Source: an uncultured Clostridia bacterium (GTDB taxonomy: Bacteria > Bacillota > Clostridia > TANB77 > CAG-508). From it: a DNA stretch of 14,898 nucleotides. Shown here piece by piece: positions 1-8,015 of the stretch. The notes beneath the pieces are model-generated. The model had not been told where the DNA came from and ran no database searches. It saw only the letters and a program-made list of their open reading frames with translations. Position 1 is the first letter of the stretch. Each line of letters begins with the position of its first letter. The DNA lies in assembly GCA_947629805.1 (NCBI GenBank), contig CANRFE010000017.1:1-14898 (forward strand), in the 5' to 3' direction. Position numbers and translations under genes: made by a program.

Positions 1-10
1 TATAAGGTAA

Positions 11-41
11 CCTAGAATCTTATGTATTCTAGGTTTATTTT
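11..41 (+). terminator. Intrinsic terminator of an upstream gene
   Basis: A perfect 8-bp stem, CCTAGAAT (11-18) with ATTCTAGG (26-33), closes a 7-nt loop and is followed by a T-rich run (34-41). The gene it ends lies left of the window. The stem is AT-rich and modest, so termination may be partial. Confidence 0.6.
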
Positions 42-66
42 ATTTCTTATAAATTTATTAAATATC

Positions 67-95
67 TTTTCTTTTTTCACAAAAAATGGTATAAT
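67..95 (+). promoter_or_regulatory. Probable SigA promoter of the glycosyltransferase-birA unit
   Basis: TATAAT at 90-95 is directly preceded by TGG, giving an extended -10 element. The -35 position 17 bp upstream (67-72, TTTTCT) is weak, which is common with extended -10 promoters. It lies about 50 bp before the first glycosyltransferase start and after the upstream terminator, so it probably drives the two glycosyltransferases and birA. Confidence 0.6.
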
Positions 96-143
96 CATTT
101 GTATCTAAAGAATAGAAATATATCGTATATTTTAGGAGGTTTC

Positions 144-1131
144 ATGGAAAAAGTTAGTATTATTGTACCAGTTTATAATGTAGAAGAATATCTTAGAGAA
201 TGTTTAGAAAGCATTTTGCAACAGACTTATCAGAACATAGAAGTTCTTTTAGTAGATGATGGTTCTACCGATTCTTCTCGGAAAAATTTGTGAAGAATAT
301 AAAGAAAAAGACAGTCGTATTCAAGTGATTCATCAAAAAAATCAAGGACAATCTGTTGCTAGAAATGTAGCACTTAAATTGGCTACGGGCGATATGTTAG
401 CTTTTATTGACAGTGATGACTTTGTAGAAAAAGATATGATAGAAACTTTAGTGAAGCTATTACAAAAAAATCAAGCAGATTTAGCGGTTTGTTCTATGTA
501 TGCTTATCAAAATGGAAAAGTAATAGAAAAAGAATATACTTATCAAGAGCAAATCTATAATACAGACGAAGCCTTAAATGAATTAATTCTAGCAAAAAAA
601 ATTGGACGCTGGCCATGTGATAAATTATATAAAAAGGAATTATGGGAAAATTTAGAATTTCCAGTTGGTAGAATATTTGAAGATACGGTAACAATTCCAA
701 AAGCTTTTCGAAATGCAAAAAAAATAGTCTTTTATGATTGCCCTTTGTATTATTATCGAAAAAGAGAAGGCAGTACAACAACCAAAAGATCAAAACAGCA
801 AAAGTTAGAATATTTAAAAGCAGAATTGCAAATGGATGCCTTTTTAAGGAATCATCATGCACAAATTAATGATTATTTAGACTATAATATTGTTTGGACG
901 ACGATTAATATTTTCCATGCAGTAGGAAAATATGGGATTGAGGGGCTACAAAAGGAAAAAATAGTAGAAGAATTATATGATAGAATGCAACAAATTATGG
1001 CAAAGAAAGAAAAAATGCAGTTTATTAATGACCAATGTTCTAATGCAAAAAGAATACATTTATATTATTTGCTATTAGACAAGACAGAATATATAAAAAA
1101 CGTAAATTATCTACCTAGTATTTATCAGTAA
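144..1131 (+). CDS. Family 2 glycosyltransferase, expressed through a +1 frameshift at CGG codon 46
   Basis: GT-A fold glycosyltransferase (GT2 family), likely transferring a sugar from a nucleotide sugar to a surface polysaccharide or glycoprotein; the substrate is unknown. The N-terminus has the classic VSIIVPVYNVEEYL strand, the DDGSTDSS nucleotide-binding motif and, after the shift, GKICEEY, NQGQSVARN and the metal-binding DSDD motif. The start at 144 is chosen over the in-frame ATG at 99 because AGGAGGT (134-140) precedes it and the GT2 fold begins there. The zero frame stops at 291-293 after 49 residues. Skipping C279 gives a continuous product of about 328 aa, a normal GT2 length. The second half is well conserved and lacks its own ribosome-binding site, which argues against a decayed gene. 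The downstream neighbour is a paralogue broken at the same codon. Confidence 0.88.
279..282 (+). other. Inferred +1 recoding site 1 (CGGA, codon 46 of glycosyltransferase 1)
   Basis: The zero-frame reading is TCT CGG AAA AAT TTG TGA. Skipping the C gives TCT GGA AAA ATT TGT, that is S-G-K-I-C, which matches the usual GT2 pattern in which DDGSTD-S is followed by G. The zero-frame stop comes only three codons after CGG. Confidence 0.85.
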
Positions 1132-1157
1132 AGAATCAAAAGGAGGAAAGAAAAACA

Positions 1158-3042
1158 ATGGATAAAATTACAATTATTGTACCAGTCTATAATGTAGAAA
1201 ATTATATAAGAGATGCTATAGATTCAGCCATACAACAAACTTATCAAAATATAGAAATTCTTTTAATAGATGATGGTTCAAAAGATTCTTCTCGGAAAAA
1301 TTTGCGACGAATATCAAGAAAAAGATAGTCGTATTCGAGTGATTCATCAAAAAAATCAAGGACAATCTGGTGCTAGAAATACAGGGCTACAACATGCAAC
1401 AGGAAAATATATTATGTTTTTAGATTCCGATGATGCTTTTGAAGTAGATGCTTGTGAAAAGTTATATCACTATATTGAAAAAACAAATGCAGATTATGTA
1501 GTAGGCAATTATGCCAATATGGACGAGGATGGAACAAAATGGGACAAACCTGTATTTGATAAGGAAAAATATACAGAGTTTAAATTGTCTATTGAAGATT
1601 ATACCCACTCTTTTTATACGATGAATTCCGGCGTATGGAATAAAATTTTTCGAAAAAGCTTTTTAGATGAAATTCAAGTCAAATTTGTAGAAAGAGTTCC
1701 AGCAGAAGATGCTATTTTTACAACATATTGTTTTATTAAATCGAAAAATGTATATTACATGCCAGAAGTAGTTTACAATTATCGTTTAAGACATTCAGAT
1801 TCAGTATCAACGGGTTGTTCAAAAGTTTTCTTTTTAGGAATTAATAAAGCTTATCGTATTATTTATAACAATTTTGTTGAAAATAACCATATTGATTTTT
1901 ATCGTTTTTTCTATGCAAAAAGCATGAATTATATTTTATATAAGTTTATTGATTCGGATAAGCTAACTAGGGAAGAAAGAATTGATGTATTAGAAGAAAT
2001 GCGATGGTTTTATACATTGAGCAATGACTTAAAAATTCCAACCATTTTAAAATCGGTTCGTTATATTATTGAATCTATTACGAGAAAAGACTATGAACAA
2101 ACACTAAAATATTGTGAAATATTAAACCAAGTCAGAAAAATGTTACCAAAAGAAATTAAAGAAAAAATGTCAAAACCAAGTGCAGATACCTATAAACAAA
2201 TAGAAGAAAATGAAATTAATACAGAAATTGTAAAGAAAAAAGAAAAATTATTAAAAGTAATGAAAGAAAGCAATATTAAAATTTTGACGACAGAAGAATG
2301 CTTAGAAGAATTAAAAAAAGGAAAATCTATTGCACGTTTTGGTAATGGGGAGTTGGATTTAATTACAGGAAAAGGGCTTACTTTTCAAGAGCCAAATCCA
2401 ATATTAATTCGTAGACTAAAGGAAATTCTACAAAGTGAACAAGATTTTTGTATGATAGGAATTCCAGATGAAATTAACCAATTTGAAAATTTGACAGAGG
2501 AAAGCGAGCATTTTTGGATTGAATATATGTATAAAACCAGAAAAATATGGTTAAAGTACCTACATCCTACGATGCAATATTGTACTTCTAATTTAAGTAG
2601 AATTTATATTAGACGAAAAGACCATAGTAATTGTGAAAAATATTTTTCTATGATAAAGGATATTTGGAAGGATAGAAATGTATTAATTTGTGAAACAAGT
2701 GATGTAAAAACAGGAATTGGAAATGATTTATTAAGCGAATGTAAGTCGATTCGAAGAATTATTTGCCCAACAGAAGATCCATTTGACCATTACGAACAAA
2801 TTCTTTCAAAATTAAAACAAGAAGAAAAAGATACGATTATTCTTATTGTTTTAGGTCCAACTGCTACTATTTTAACGTACGATTTAGCCAAAGAAGGATA
2901 TCAAGTTTTAGATATCGGACATTTAGATACAGAATATGAATTGTTTAAGCATAATTCGAAGAAAAATGTAAAAGAAAACGATACAAACGAGGAAGAAGAG
3001 GAAAAGAATTATAAAGAACAAATTGATTGTATTATAAAATAA
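1158..3042 (+). CDS. Fusion of a GT2 glycosyltransferase and a GT-D (DUF1792) domain, expressed through a +1 frameshift at CGG codon 46
   Basis: A two-domain glycosyltransferase of about 627 aa once the C at 1293 is skipped. Residues 1-230 are a GT2 domain: IIVPVYNVENYI, DDGSKDSS, then GKICDEY, NQGQSGARN and DSDDAF. A linker of roughly 140 residues follows. From about residue 375 the C-terminal part resembles DUF1792, a family with a GT-D glycosyltransferase fold, beginning LTTEECLEEL and containing RFGNGELDLI (N396-G397-E398), where the family usually has a D-x-E metal motif. GT2 plus DUF1792 proteins are known in surface glycoprotein glycosylation; a similar role here is inference. AGGAGG (1141-1146) precedes the ATG. 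The zero frame ends at 1326-1328 after 56 residues. A highly charged tail closes the protein, and birA starts 13 nt downstream. Confidence 0.87.
1293..1296 (+). other. Inferred +1 recoding site 2 (CGGA, codon 46 of glycosyltransferase 2)
   Basis: The zero frame TCT CGG AAA AAT TTG CGA CGA continues to TAG at 1326. Skipping the C gives TCT GGA AAA ATT TGC GAC GAA, S-G-K-I-C-D-E, the conserved GT2 continuation. The surrounding sequence is closely similar to site 1, so the two sites may descend from one event through gene duplication or conversion. Confidence 0.85.
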
Positions 3043-3055
3043 AAGAAGGTAAGAT

Positions 3056-3634
3056 GTGAATATTGCAAAAATAAAACAAAGTACAAATTTTCTCGGAAGA
3101 GAAATTATCTATCAAGAAGAAATGGAATCCACACAAGAATTAGCAAAACAGTTAGCAAAAAAGAATTTAAAACAGGGAAGCTTAATTTTAACAGATTACC
3201 AAACAAAAGGCAAAGGGACAAAAGGAAGAAGTTGGTTTGCAAACAAAGGAAAAAATATTATGATGACCATTTTTTTACAACCCCATTGTCCTATAATAGC
3301 ATTAGAAGGTTTTACAGTAAAAATAGCGCAAGAAATTCAAAAAAGCATTCGAGATTTATATGGTTATAACTTAACGATAAAAGAGCCGAATGACGTATTC
3401 TTAAATGGAAAAAAAATAGGTGGAATTCTAACGGAATGCTCTAGCCTTCAAAATATAGTAAAAGAATTGTATATAGGAATTGGTTTTAATGTAAATGAAG
3501 AGGAATTTGAAAAAGAACTTTGTTCTGTTGCCACTTCCTTAAAGAAGGAATTTCAAAAAGAATTTGAAAGAGAAGAAATTCTAATTGCTTTCTTAAAAAG
3601 AATAGAAAATTTAGTAAAAAGCACTTTGTATTAA
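3056..3634 (+). CDS. birA: Biotin--[acetyl-CoA-carboxylase] ligase, monofunctional
   Basis: Activates biotin with ATP to biotinyl-AMP and transfers it to the carrier lysine of AccB. The 192-aa product has the catalytic-domain motifs in order: STQELAKQLA, the biotin/AMP loop KGKGTKGRSW (about residues 51-60), KEPNDVFLNGKKIGGIL, and GIGFNVN. It lacks the N-terminal helix-turn-helix of bifunctional BirA repressors and appears to lack most of the small C-terminal SH3-like domain, so it should be an enzyme only. The start is a GTG preceded by AGAAGGT (3044-3050); the ATG at 3054 leads straight into TGA in another frame. It sits last in the glycosyltransferase transcription unit, just before the acetyl-CoA carboxylase operon that encodes its substrate. 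Confidence 0.92.
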   Translation: MNIAKIKQSTNFLGREIIYQEEMESTQELAKQLAKKNLKQGSLILTDYQTKGKGTKGRSWFANKGKNIMMTIFLQPHCPIIALEGFTVKIAQEIQKSIRDLYGYNLTIKEPNDVFLNGKKIGGILTECSSLQNIVKELYIGIGFNVNEEEFEKELCSVATSLKKEFQKEFEREEILIAFLKRIENLVKSTLY

Positions 3635-3645
3635 GTGCTTTTTTT
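3616..3645 (+). terminator. Intrinsic terminator overlapping the birA stop codon
   Basis: An 11-bp stem, AAAAAGCACTT (3616-3626) with AAGTGCTTTTT (3633-3643), closes a 6-nt loop and ends in a T run. The birA TAA (3632-3634) lies at the loop and right-arm boundary, so the hairpin includes the last codons of the gene. It separates the glycosyltransferase-birA unit from the fatty-acid operon. Confidence 0.85.
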
Positions 3646-3655
3646 CTGTTTTCTT

Positions 3656-3688
3656 TTTTCTAAACTGACCATTCAGACTAATAGAAAA
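3656..3688. promoter_or_regulatory. Dyad-symmetric element before fabG, possible operator
   Basis: Nested inverted repeats: outer TTTTCTA (3656-3662) with TAGAAAA (3682-3688), inner CTGA (3665-3668) with TCAG (3673-3676) around CCAT. The right arm covers the expected -35 position of the fabG promoter. The place suits an operator for a lipid-synthesis regulator (FapR and FabT are the families that do this in Firmicutes), but it does not clearly match the consensus of either as I know it. Confidence 0.4.
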
Positions 3689-3704
3689 CAAAAGGTTTGC
3701 TTAC

Positions 3705-3710
3705 TATAAT
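3705..3710 (+). promoter_or_regulatory. Promoter -10 box of the fatty-acid operon
   Basis: A perfect TATAAT lies about 40 bp before the fabG start. No good TTGACA-like -35 is present 16-18 bp upstream (TAGAAA at 3682-3687), which suggests a regulated or activator-helped promoter or one relying on the AT-rich upstream DNA. Confidence 0.55.
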
Positions 3711-3751
3711 ATAAAAGATGTTAAAAAAGAAGTTCATTAGGAGGCTAAAAA

Positions 3752-4489
3752 ATGGAAAAAACACAAAGAGTAGCACTTATTACAGGTGCTTCTAGAGGGA
3801 TTGGAAAAGAAATAGCAAAAAAAATGGCAGAAAACGGTTATCAGCTAATTCTTAATTATGTGTCAGAGAATACCAATTTAGAAGAATTAAGAAAAGAATT
3901 TACAGGCGTAAAAACTTTATTCTTAAAAGCAGATGTAACAGATTATTCTTCCTGTGAAACTATGGTAAAAACAGCAATAGAAACATTTGGAAGAATTGAT
4001 GTGCTAATTAATAATGCAGGTATTACAAAAGATAATTTACTGCTTAGAATGAAAGAAGAAGAATTTGATCAAGTAATAGAAGTAAACTTAAAAGGAACTT
4101 TTCATGTAACCAAAAGTGTTATTCCTTTTATGATGAAACAGCGTTCTGGAAAAATTGTTAATATTTCTTCTGTGGTAGGAATTACAGGAAATAGTGGGCA
4201 GGCTAATTATGCTGCTTCCAAAGCAGGAATTATTGGTTTTACGAAAACAGTAGCGAAAGAATTTGCAAGTAGAAATATATTAGCAAACTGTGTAGCACCA
4301 GGTTTTATTCAAACGGACATGACGAAAAATTTAAGTCAAGCTATCAAAGAACAGATTTATCAACAAATTCCCTTACAGAAAATGGGAGAAGCCCGTGAGG
4401 TAGCGAATGCTGTTTTTTTCTTAGCATCTGAAGAAAACACCTATATTACAGGGCAAGTCTTAAATGTGGATGGCGGTATGATAATGTAA
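3752..4489 (+). CDS. fabG: 3-oxoacyl-[acyl-carrier-protein] reductase
   Basis: NADPH-dependent reduction of 3-oxoacyl-ACP to 3-hydroxyacyl-ACP in fatty-acid elongation. The 245-aa short-chain dehydrogenase has the TGASRGIG cofactor loop (residues 11-18), NNAG (87-90), the catalytic Ser in NISS (139-140), and Y153-x3-K157 in ANYAASKAG. It ends in ITGQVLNVDGGM, typical of FabG. AGGAGG (3739-3744) sets the ATG. It is the first gene of the operon, 31 nt before fabF, with no break in frame. Confidence 0.96.
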   Translation: MEKTQRVALITGASRGIGKEIAKKMAENGYQLILNYVSENTNLEELRKEFTGVKTLFLKADVTDYSSCETMVKTAIETFGRIDVLINNAGITKDNLLLRMKEEEFDQVIEVNLKGTFHVTKSVIPFMMKQRSGKIVNISSVVGITGNSGQANYAASKAGIIGFTKTVAKEFASRNILANCVAPGFIQTDMTKNLSQAIKEQIYQQIPLQKMGEAREVANAVFFLASEENTYITGQVLNVDGGMIM

Positions 4490-4520
4490 GAAACTAAAAA
4501 TTCTAAAAAAGGAGAGAAAA

Positions 4521-5756
4521 ATGGAAAAGAAAAGAGTTGTGGTAACAGGGTTAGGACTGATTAGTCCTATTGGAAATAATGTAAAAGAATTCTGGAAAAG
4601 TATTCGAGAAGGAAAATGTGGAATTGAAAAAATTACTTATTTTGATACAACAAATTATAAAACAAAATTAGCAGCAGAAGTAAAAAATTTTCGCCCCGAA
4701 GAATACTTAGATAAAAAATCTGCTAAACGTTTAGATAAATTTTCTCAATTTGCTATTATTGCTGCAAAAGAAGCTTTACAAGATAGCAACTTAACACCAG
4801 AAAATACAGATATGACAAGAGTAGGTGCTATTATTAGTTCTGGAATTGGGGGAATAGAAACCATAGAAGAACAGAATCGAAATTTCCTAGAAAAAGGACC
4901 AGAAAGGGTTTCCCCTATGTACATTCCAACAGGAATTGTAAACATGGCAACAGGAAATGTGGCTATTACCTTTGGAATAAAAGGAGAATCTTTTGCTATG
5001 GTAACTGCATGTGCTAGTAGTACACATTCTATTGGAGAAGCATTTCGTATGATACGACATGGTTACCAAGATGCTATGTTGGTAGGGGGAACAGAGGCTT
5101 CTATTACGCCAACAGCGATAGCAGGATTTAGTAACTTAAAAGCATTGAGTACTTCTCAAAACAAAGCAAGAGCTAGTATTCCTTTTGACAAAGAAAGAAA
5201 TGGTTTTGTTATGGGAGAAGGTGCAGGTGTGCTTGTTTTAGAAGAATTGGAACATGCTAAAAAAAGAAATGCAAAAATTTATGCTGAAATGATAGGATAT
5301 GGAGCAAGTTCGGATGCATTTCATATTACTTCTCCTCTTCCCGACGGAGAAGGAGGTGCACGTGCTATGAAAAATGCAATGCAAGATGCAAATATCAAGC
5401 CCGAAGAAATTACTTATATTAATGCACATGGAACTTCTACGCCATTAAATGATAAATGTGAGACTTGTGCCATAAAAACAGCATTTGGAGAAACTGCCAA
5501 AAAAGTAATGGTAAGTTCTACGAAGGGCAATACAGGACATTTATTAGGTGCTGCTGGGGGAATAGAAGCCATTGCTTGTATAAAAGCAATGGAAGAAAAT
5601 TTTATCCCCCCTACGATAGGGTATCAGAAGAAAGATGAAGAATGTGACTTAGATATTGTACCAAATCAAGGAAGAAAAGTAGAAGTGCGTGTGACAATGT
5701 CAAATTCTTTAGGCTTTGGTGGGCATAATAGTTCTATCATTTTTAGAAAAATATAA
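4521..5756 (+). CDS. fabF: 3-oxoacyl-[acyl-carrier-protein] synthase II
   Basis: Condenses malonyl-ACP with acyl-ACP to extend the chain by two carbons. The 411-aa thiolase-fold protein carries the FabF catalytic set: nucleophile C164 in VTACASSTHS, H303 in NAHGTSTPLND, K335 and H340 in STKGNTGHLLGAAGG. The N-terminus RVVVTGLGLISPIGNN and C-terminal NSLGFGGHNSSIIF are typical. The length is normal. AAAGGAG lies before the ATG, and accB follows 19 nt after the stop. No FabH, FabD or ACP gene is seen in this window, so they must lie elsewhere. Confidence 0.96.
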   Translation: MEKKRVVVTGLGLISPIGNNVKEFWKSIREGKCGIEKITYFDTTNYKTKLAAEVKNFRPEEYLDKKSAKRLDKFSQFAIIAAKEALQDSNLTPENTDMTRVGAIISSGIGGIETIEEQNRNFLEKGPERVSPMYIPTGIVNMATGNVAITFGIKGESFAMVTACASSTHSIGEAFRMIRHGYQDAMLVGGTEASITPTAIAGFSNLKALSTSQNKARASIPFDKERNGFVMGEGAGVLVLEELEHAKKRNAKIYAEMIGYGASSDAFHITSPLPDGEGGARAMKNAMQDANIKPEEITYINAHGTSTPLNDKCETCAIKTAFGETAKKVMVSSTKGNTGHLLGAAGGIEAIACIKAMEENFIPPTIGYQKKDEECDLDIVPNQGRKVEVRVTMSNSLGFGGHNSSIIFRKI

Positions 5757-5775
5757 CAAAAAGGAGAAAAGAAAA

Positions 5776-6174
5776 ATGGACTATAACCAAATTAAAGATT
5801 TCATTCGTCAAATTGGAAATTCGAATGTAGAGGAAGTCAATTTAGAATTTCCGGATGGGATTAAAATATCGGTAAAAAAATCGAATGTACCAGGAAAAGA
5901 AGTGGTACAAGAAGAGGAAAAAGAGATTTCAAATGTAGAATACAAACTGATCACTTCTCCCATGGTAGGAACTTTCTATTCAAAAGCAGAACCGAATGCT
6001 AGTCCTTTTGTAAAAGTAGGAGATAAAGTAACAAAAGGACAGACGCTATGCATTTTAGAAGCAATGAAATTAATGAATGAAATAGAATCGGAATACGAAG
6101 GAGAAATTGCAGAAATATGTGTAAAAGATAAGGAAATGGTAGAGTTTGGGCAAGTATTATTTAAAATAAAATAG
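5776..6174 (+). CDS. accB: Biotin carboxyl carrier protein of acetyl-CoA carboxylase
   Basis: Carries biotin between the carboxylase (AccC) and the carboxyltransferase (AccD/AccA) to make malonyl-CoA. The 132-aa product has an N-terminal helix (MDYNQIKDFIRQIG), a short Glu/Lys-rich linker (residues 35-55) and the biotinyl domain, with the biotinylated K98 in CILEAMKLMNEI. The start at 5776 is chosen because AAGGAG (5761-5766) precedes it and the family N-terminus begins there; an in-frame ATG at 5716 lies inside fabF. The linker is shorter than the Pro/Ala-rich one in E. coli AccB. BirA encoded upstream is the expected modifying enzyme. Confidence 0.95.
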   Translation: MDYNQIKDFIRQIGNSNVEEVNLEFPDGIKISVKKSNVPGKEVVQEEEKEISNVEYKLITSPMVGTFYSKAEPNASPFVKVGDKVTKGQTLCILEAMKLMNEIESEYEGEIAEICVKDKEMVEFGQVLFKIK

Positions 6175-6189
6175 AAAGGAAACAAAAAA

Positions 6190-6612
6190 ATGTTAAATAG
6201 CAATCAAATTATGGAAATTATTCCACAAAGAGCCCCTTTTTTAATGCTAGATAAGGTAGAAGAATATATCCCGGGGAAAAGTTGTGTTGCCTATAAAAAT
6301 GTATGTATAAATGAACCATATTTTGTAGGACATTTTCCTAAGGAGCCTATTATGCCAGGAGTATTAATTGTAGAAGCACTCGCACAAACAGGTGCAGTTG
6401 CGCTTCTTTCTATGAAAGAAAATAAGGGAAAAAATGCTTTCTTTGGAGGAATTGATAAAATGCGATTTAAAAAACCTGTTCTTCCAGGAGATGTTTTAAA
6501 ATTAGAAGTAAAGATTAGCAAACAAAAAGGTTCTATTGGAGTAGGAGAAGCACTAGCTACCGTAGAAGGAAAAATAGTAGCAAAAGGAGAGTTAATGTTT
6601 GCTATTATATAA
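6190..6612 (+). CDS. fabZ: 3-hydroxyacyl-[acyl-carrier-protein] dehydratase FabZ
   Basis: Dehydrates 3-hydroxyacyl-ACP to trans-2-enoyl-ACP. The 140-aa hot-dog-fold protein has the FabZ signature IIPQRAPFLMLDKV near the N-terminus, catalytic H48 in GHFPKEPIMPGV and catalytic E62 in VEALAQTGAV. The length is standard. It lies between accB and accC, 15 nt on either side, as in many Clostridia and Lactobacillales fab/acc clusters. Confidence 0.96.
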   Translation: MLNSNQIMEIIPQRAPFLMLDKVEEYIPGKSCVAYKNVCINEPYFVGHFPKEPIMPGVLIVEALAQTGAVALLSMKENKGKNAFFGGIDKMRFKKPVLPGDVLKLEVKISKQKGSIGVGEALATVEGKIVAKGELMFAII

Positions 6613-6627
6613 AAGAAGGGAATAAGC

Positions 6628-7975
6628 ATGTTAAAAAAAGTTTTAATTGCCAACCGTGGAGAAATTGCAGTAAGAATCATTCGAGCTTGTAGAGAACTGG
6701 GAATCTCTACCGTTGCTGTGTATTCGCAAGTAGATAAAGATGCCTTGCACGTCAAACTTGCTGATGAAGCTGTTTGTATTGGACCTGGCAAAGTTACCAA
6801 GAGTTATTTGAATATAAAAAATATTTTAGAAGCAGCTTGCTTAACAGGCGCCGATAGCATTCATCCAGGTTTTGGTTTCTTATCGGAAAATAGTCATTTC
6901 GCAAAAATGTGTGAGGAAATCGGAATCAAATTTATAGGTCCTTCTTACCAAATGCTTGCGTGGATGGGAAATAAAGCAAAGGCAAAAGAAATGATGAAAA
7001 AACAACAGGTACCCATTATTCCGGGTTCTGATGGTGTGGTAGAATCTTTCCAAGAAGCAAAAAGAATAGCAAAAAATGTGGGATATCCTATTTTATTAAA
7101 AGCTTCTGCTGGAGGGGGCGGAAAAGGAATTCGTATTGTGGAGGAAGAAGAAAGTTTAGCAAAAGCCTATAACATAGTAAAACAAGAAGCTAAAAATTCT
7201 TTTCAGGACGATAGTGTATATATAGAAAAATATATAGAAAATCGGCAGACATATTGAAATGCAAATTATGGCAGATGAACAAGGAAATGTAGTGCACTTA
7301 GGGGATAGAGATTGTACCATTCAAAGGAAAAATCAAAAAATCTTAGAAGAAACTCCTTCCTGTTTTCTGGACGATAAAGTAAGAAAAAAAATGGGAAAAA
7401 TCGCAGTTAATGCTATGAAAGAAATTGGTTATACCAATTTGGGAACAATGGAGTTTTTAGTAGATAAAGACCAAAATTTTTATTTTATGGAAATGAATAC
7501 AAGAATTCAAGTAGAACATGCTATTACAGAAATGATAACAGGGATAGATTTAGTAAAAGAACAATTAAAAATAGCAAGTGGAGAAAGTCTAAGTATTTCC
7601 CAAAAAGAAATTCATTTCTTAGGGCATAGTATGGAATGTAGAATTAATGCAGAAAATCCAAAAAAGAATTTTATGCCATGTTCTATGGGAAAAATTACAG
7701 GCTTACATATTCCAGGAGGCAATGGAATTCGTGTAGACACAGCAATTTATACAGACTATGTGATCCCACCAGAATACGATTCCATGATAGCAAAAGTGAT
7801 TGTACATGGAAAAGATAGAACAGAATCTATTCATAAAATGAAAAGTGCCTTAAGGGAATTTGTTATTGAGGGAATTGATACAAATATTGAATTTTTAGAT
7901 GAAATCTTAAAGAAAGAAAATTTTCTAAAAAACCAATATGACACTTCTTTTCTTCAAAAAGAATTTAAGTTTTAG
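6628..7975 (+). CDS. accC: Acetyl-CoA carboxylase biotin carboxylase subunit, expressed through a +1 frameshift at CGG codon 206
   Basis: ATP-dependent carboxylation of biotin on AccB, the first half-reaction of acetyl-CoA carboxylase. Skipping C7243 gives about 448 aa, the usual AccC length. In order: LIANRGEIAVRIIRA (residues 6-20), HPGFGFLSEN (79-88), the ATP-grasp glycine loop KASAGGGGKGIR (158-169), then after the shift RHIEMQIMAD, ERDC-like GDRDCTIQRKNQKILEE, and FMEMNTRIQVEHAITE, which holds catalytic Glu, Asn and Arg residues. The zero frame stops at 7255-7257 after 209 residues, inside the ATP-binding domain and before the active site, so the short product could not be active. The ATG has AGAAGGG before it. 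The gene is essential in fatty-acid synthesis and sits mid-operon, which makes a true null unlikely. Confidence 0.93.
7243..7246 (+). other. Inferred +1 recoding site 3 (CGGC, codon 206 of accC)
   Basis: The zero-frame reading is GAA AAT CGG CAG ACA TAT TGA. Skipping the C gives GAA AAT GGC AGA CAT ATT GAA, E-N-G-R-H-I-E. The family motif is usually E-N-P-R-H-I-E, so only the shifted residue differs. This is the only site with CGGC; the others have CGGA. Confidence 0.83.
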
Positions 7976-8015
7976 AAAACAAAAAAGGCATATTGGAAAA
8001 GAGAGGAAACAGAAA

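Noticed and set aside
99..143. Upstream in-frame ATG at 99 as the start of the first glycosyltransferase
   Set aside because: It has no ribosome-binding site, lies within a few bases of the promoter -10, and the GT2 fold starts at 144 behind AGGAGGT.
494..862. Long antisense open frames, for example inside the first glycosyltransferase, fabZ-accC, accA and the transglutaminase gene
   Set aside because: They lie fully opposite well-supported genes, have no ribosome-binding sites and give low-complexity Phe/Leu/Ile-rich products typical of AT-rich antisense reading.
7938..8015. Upstream ATG at 7938 for accD
   Set aside because: It overlaps the end of accC and adds a basic stretch unlike AccD; the ATG at 8016 has a proper ribosome-binding site.
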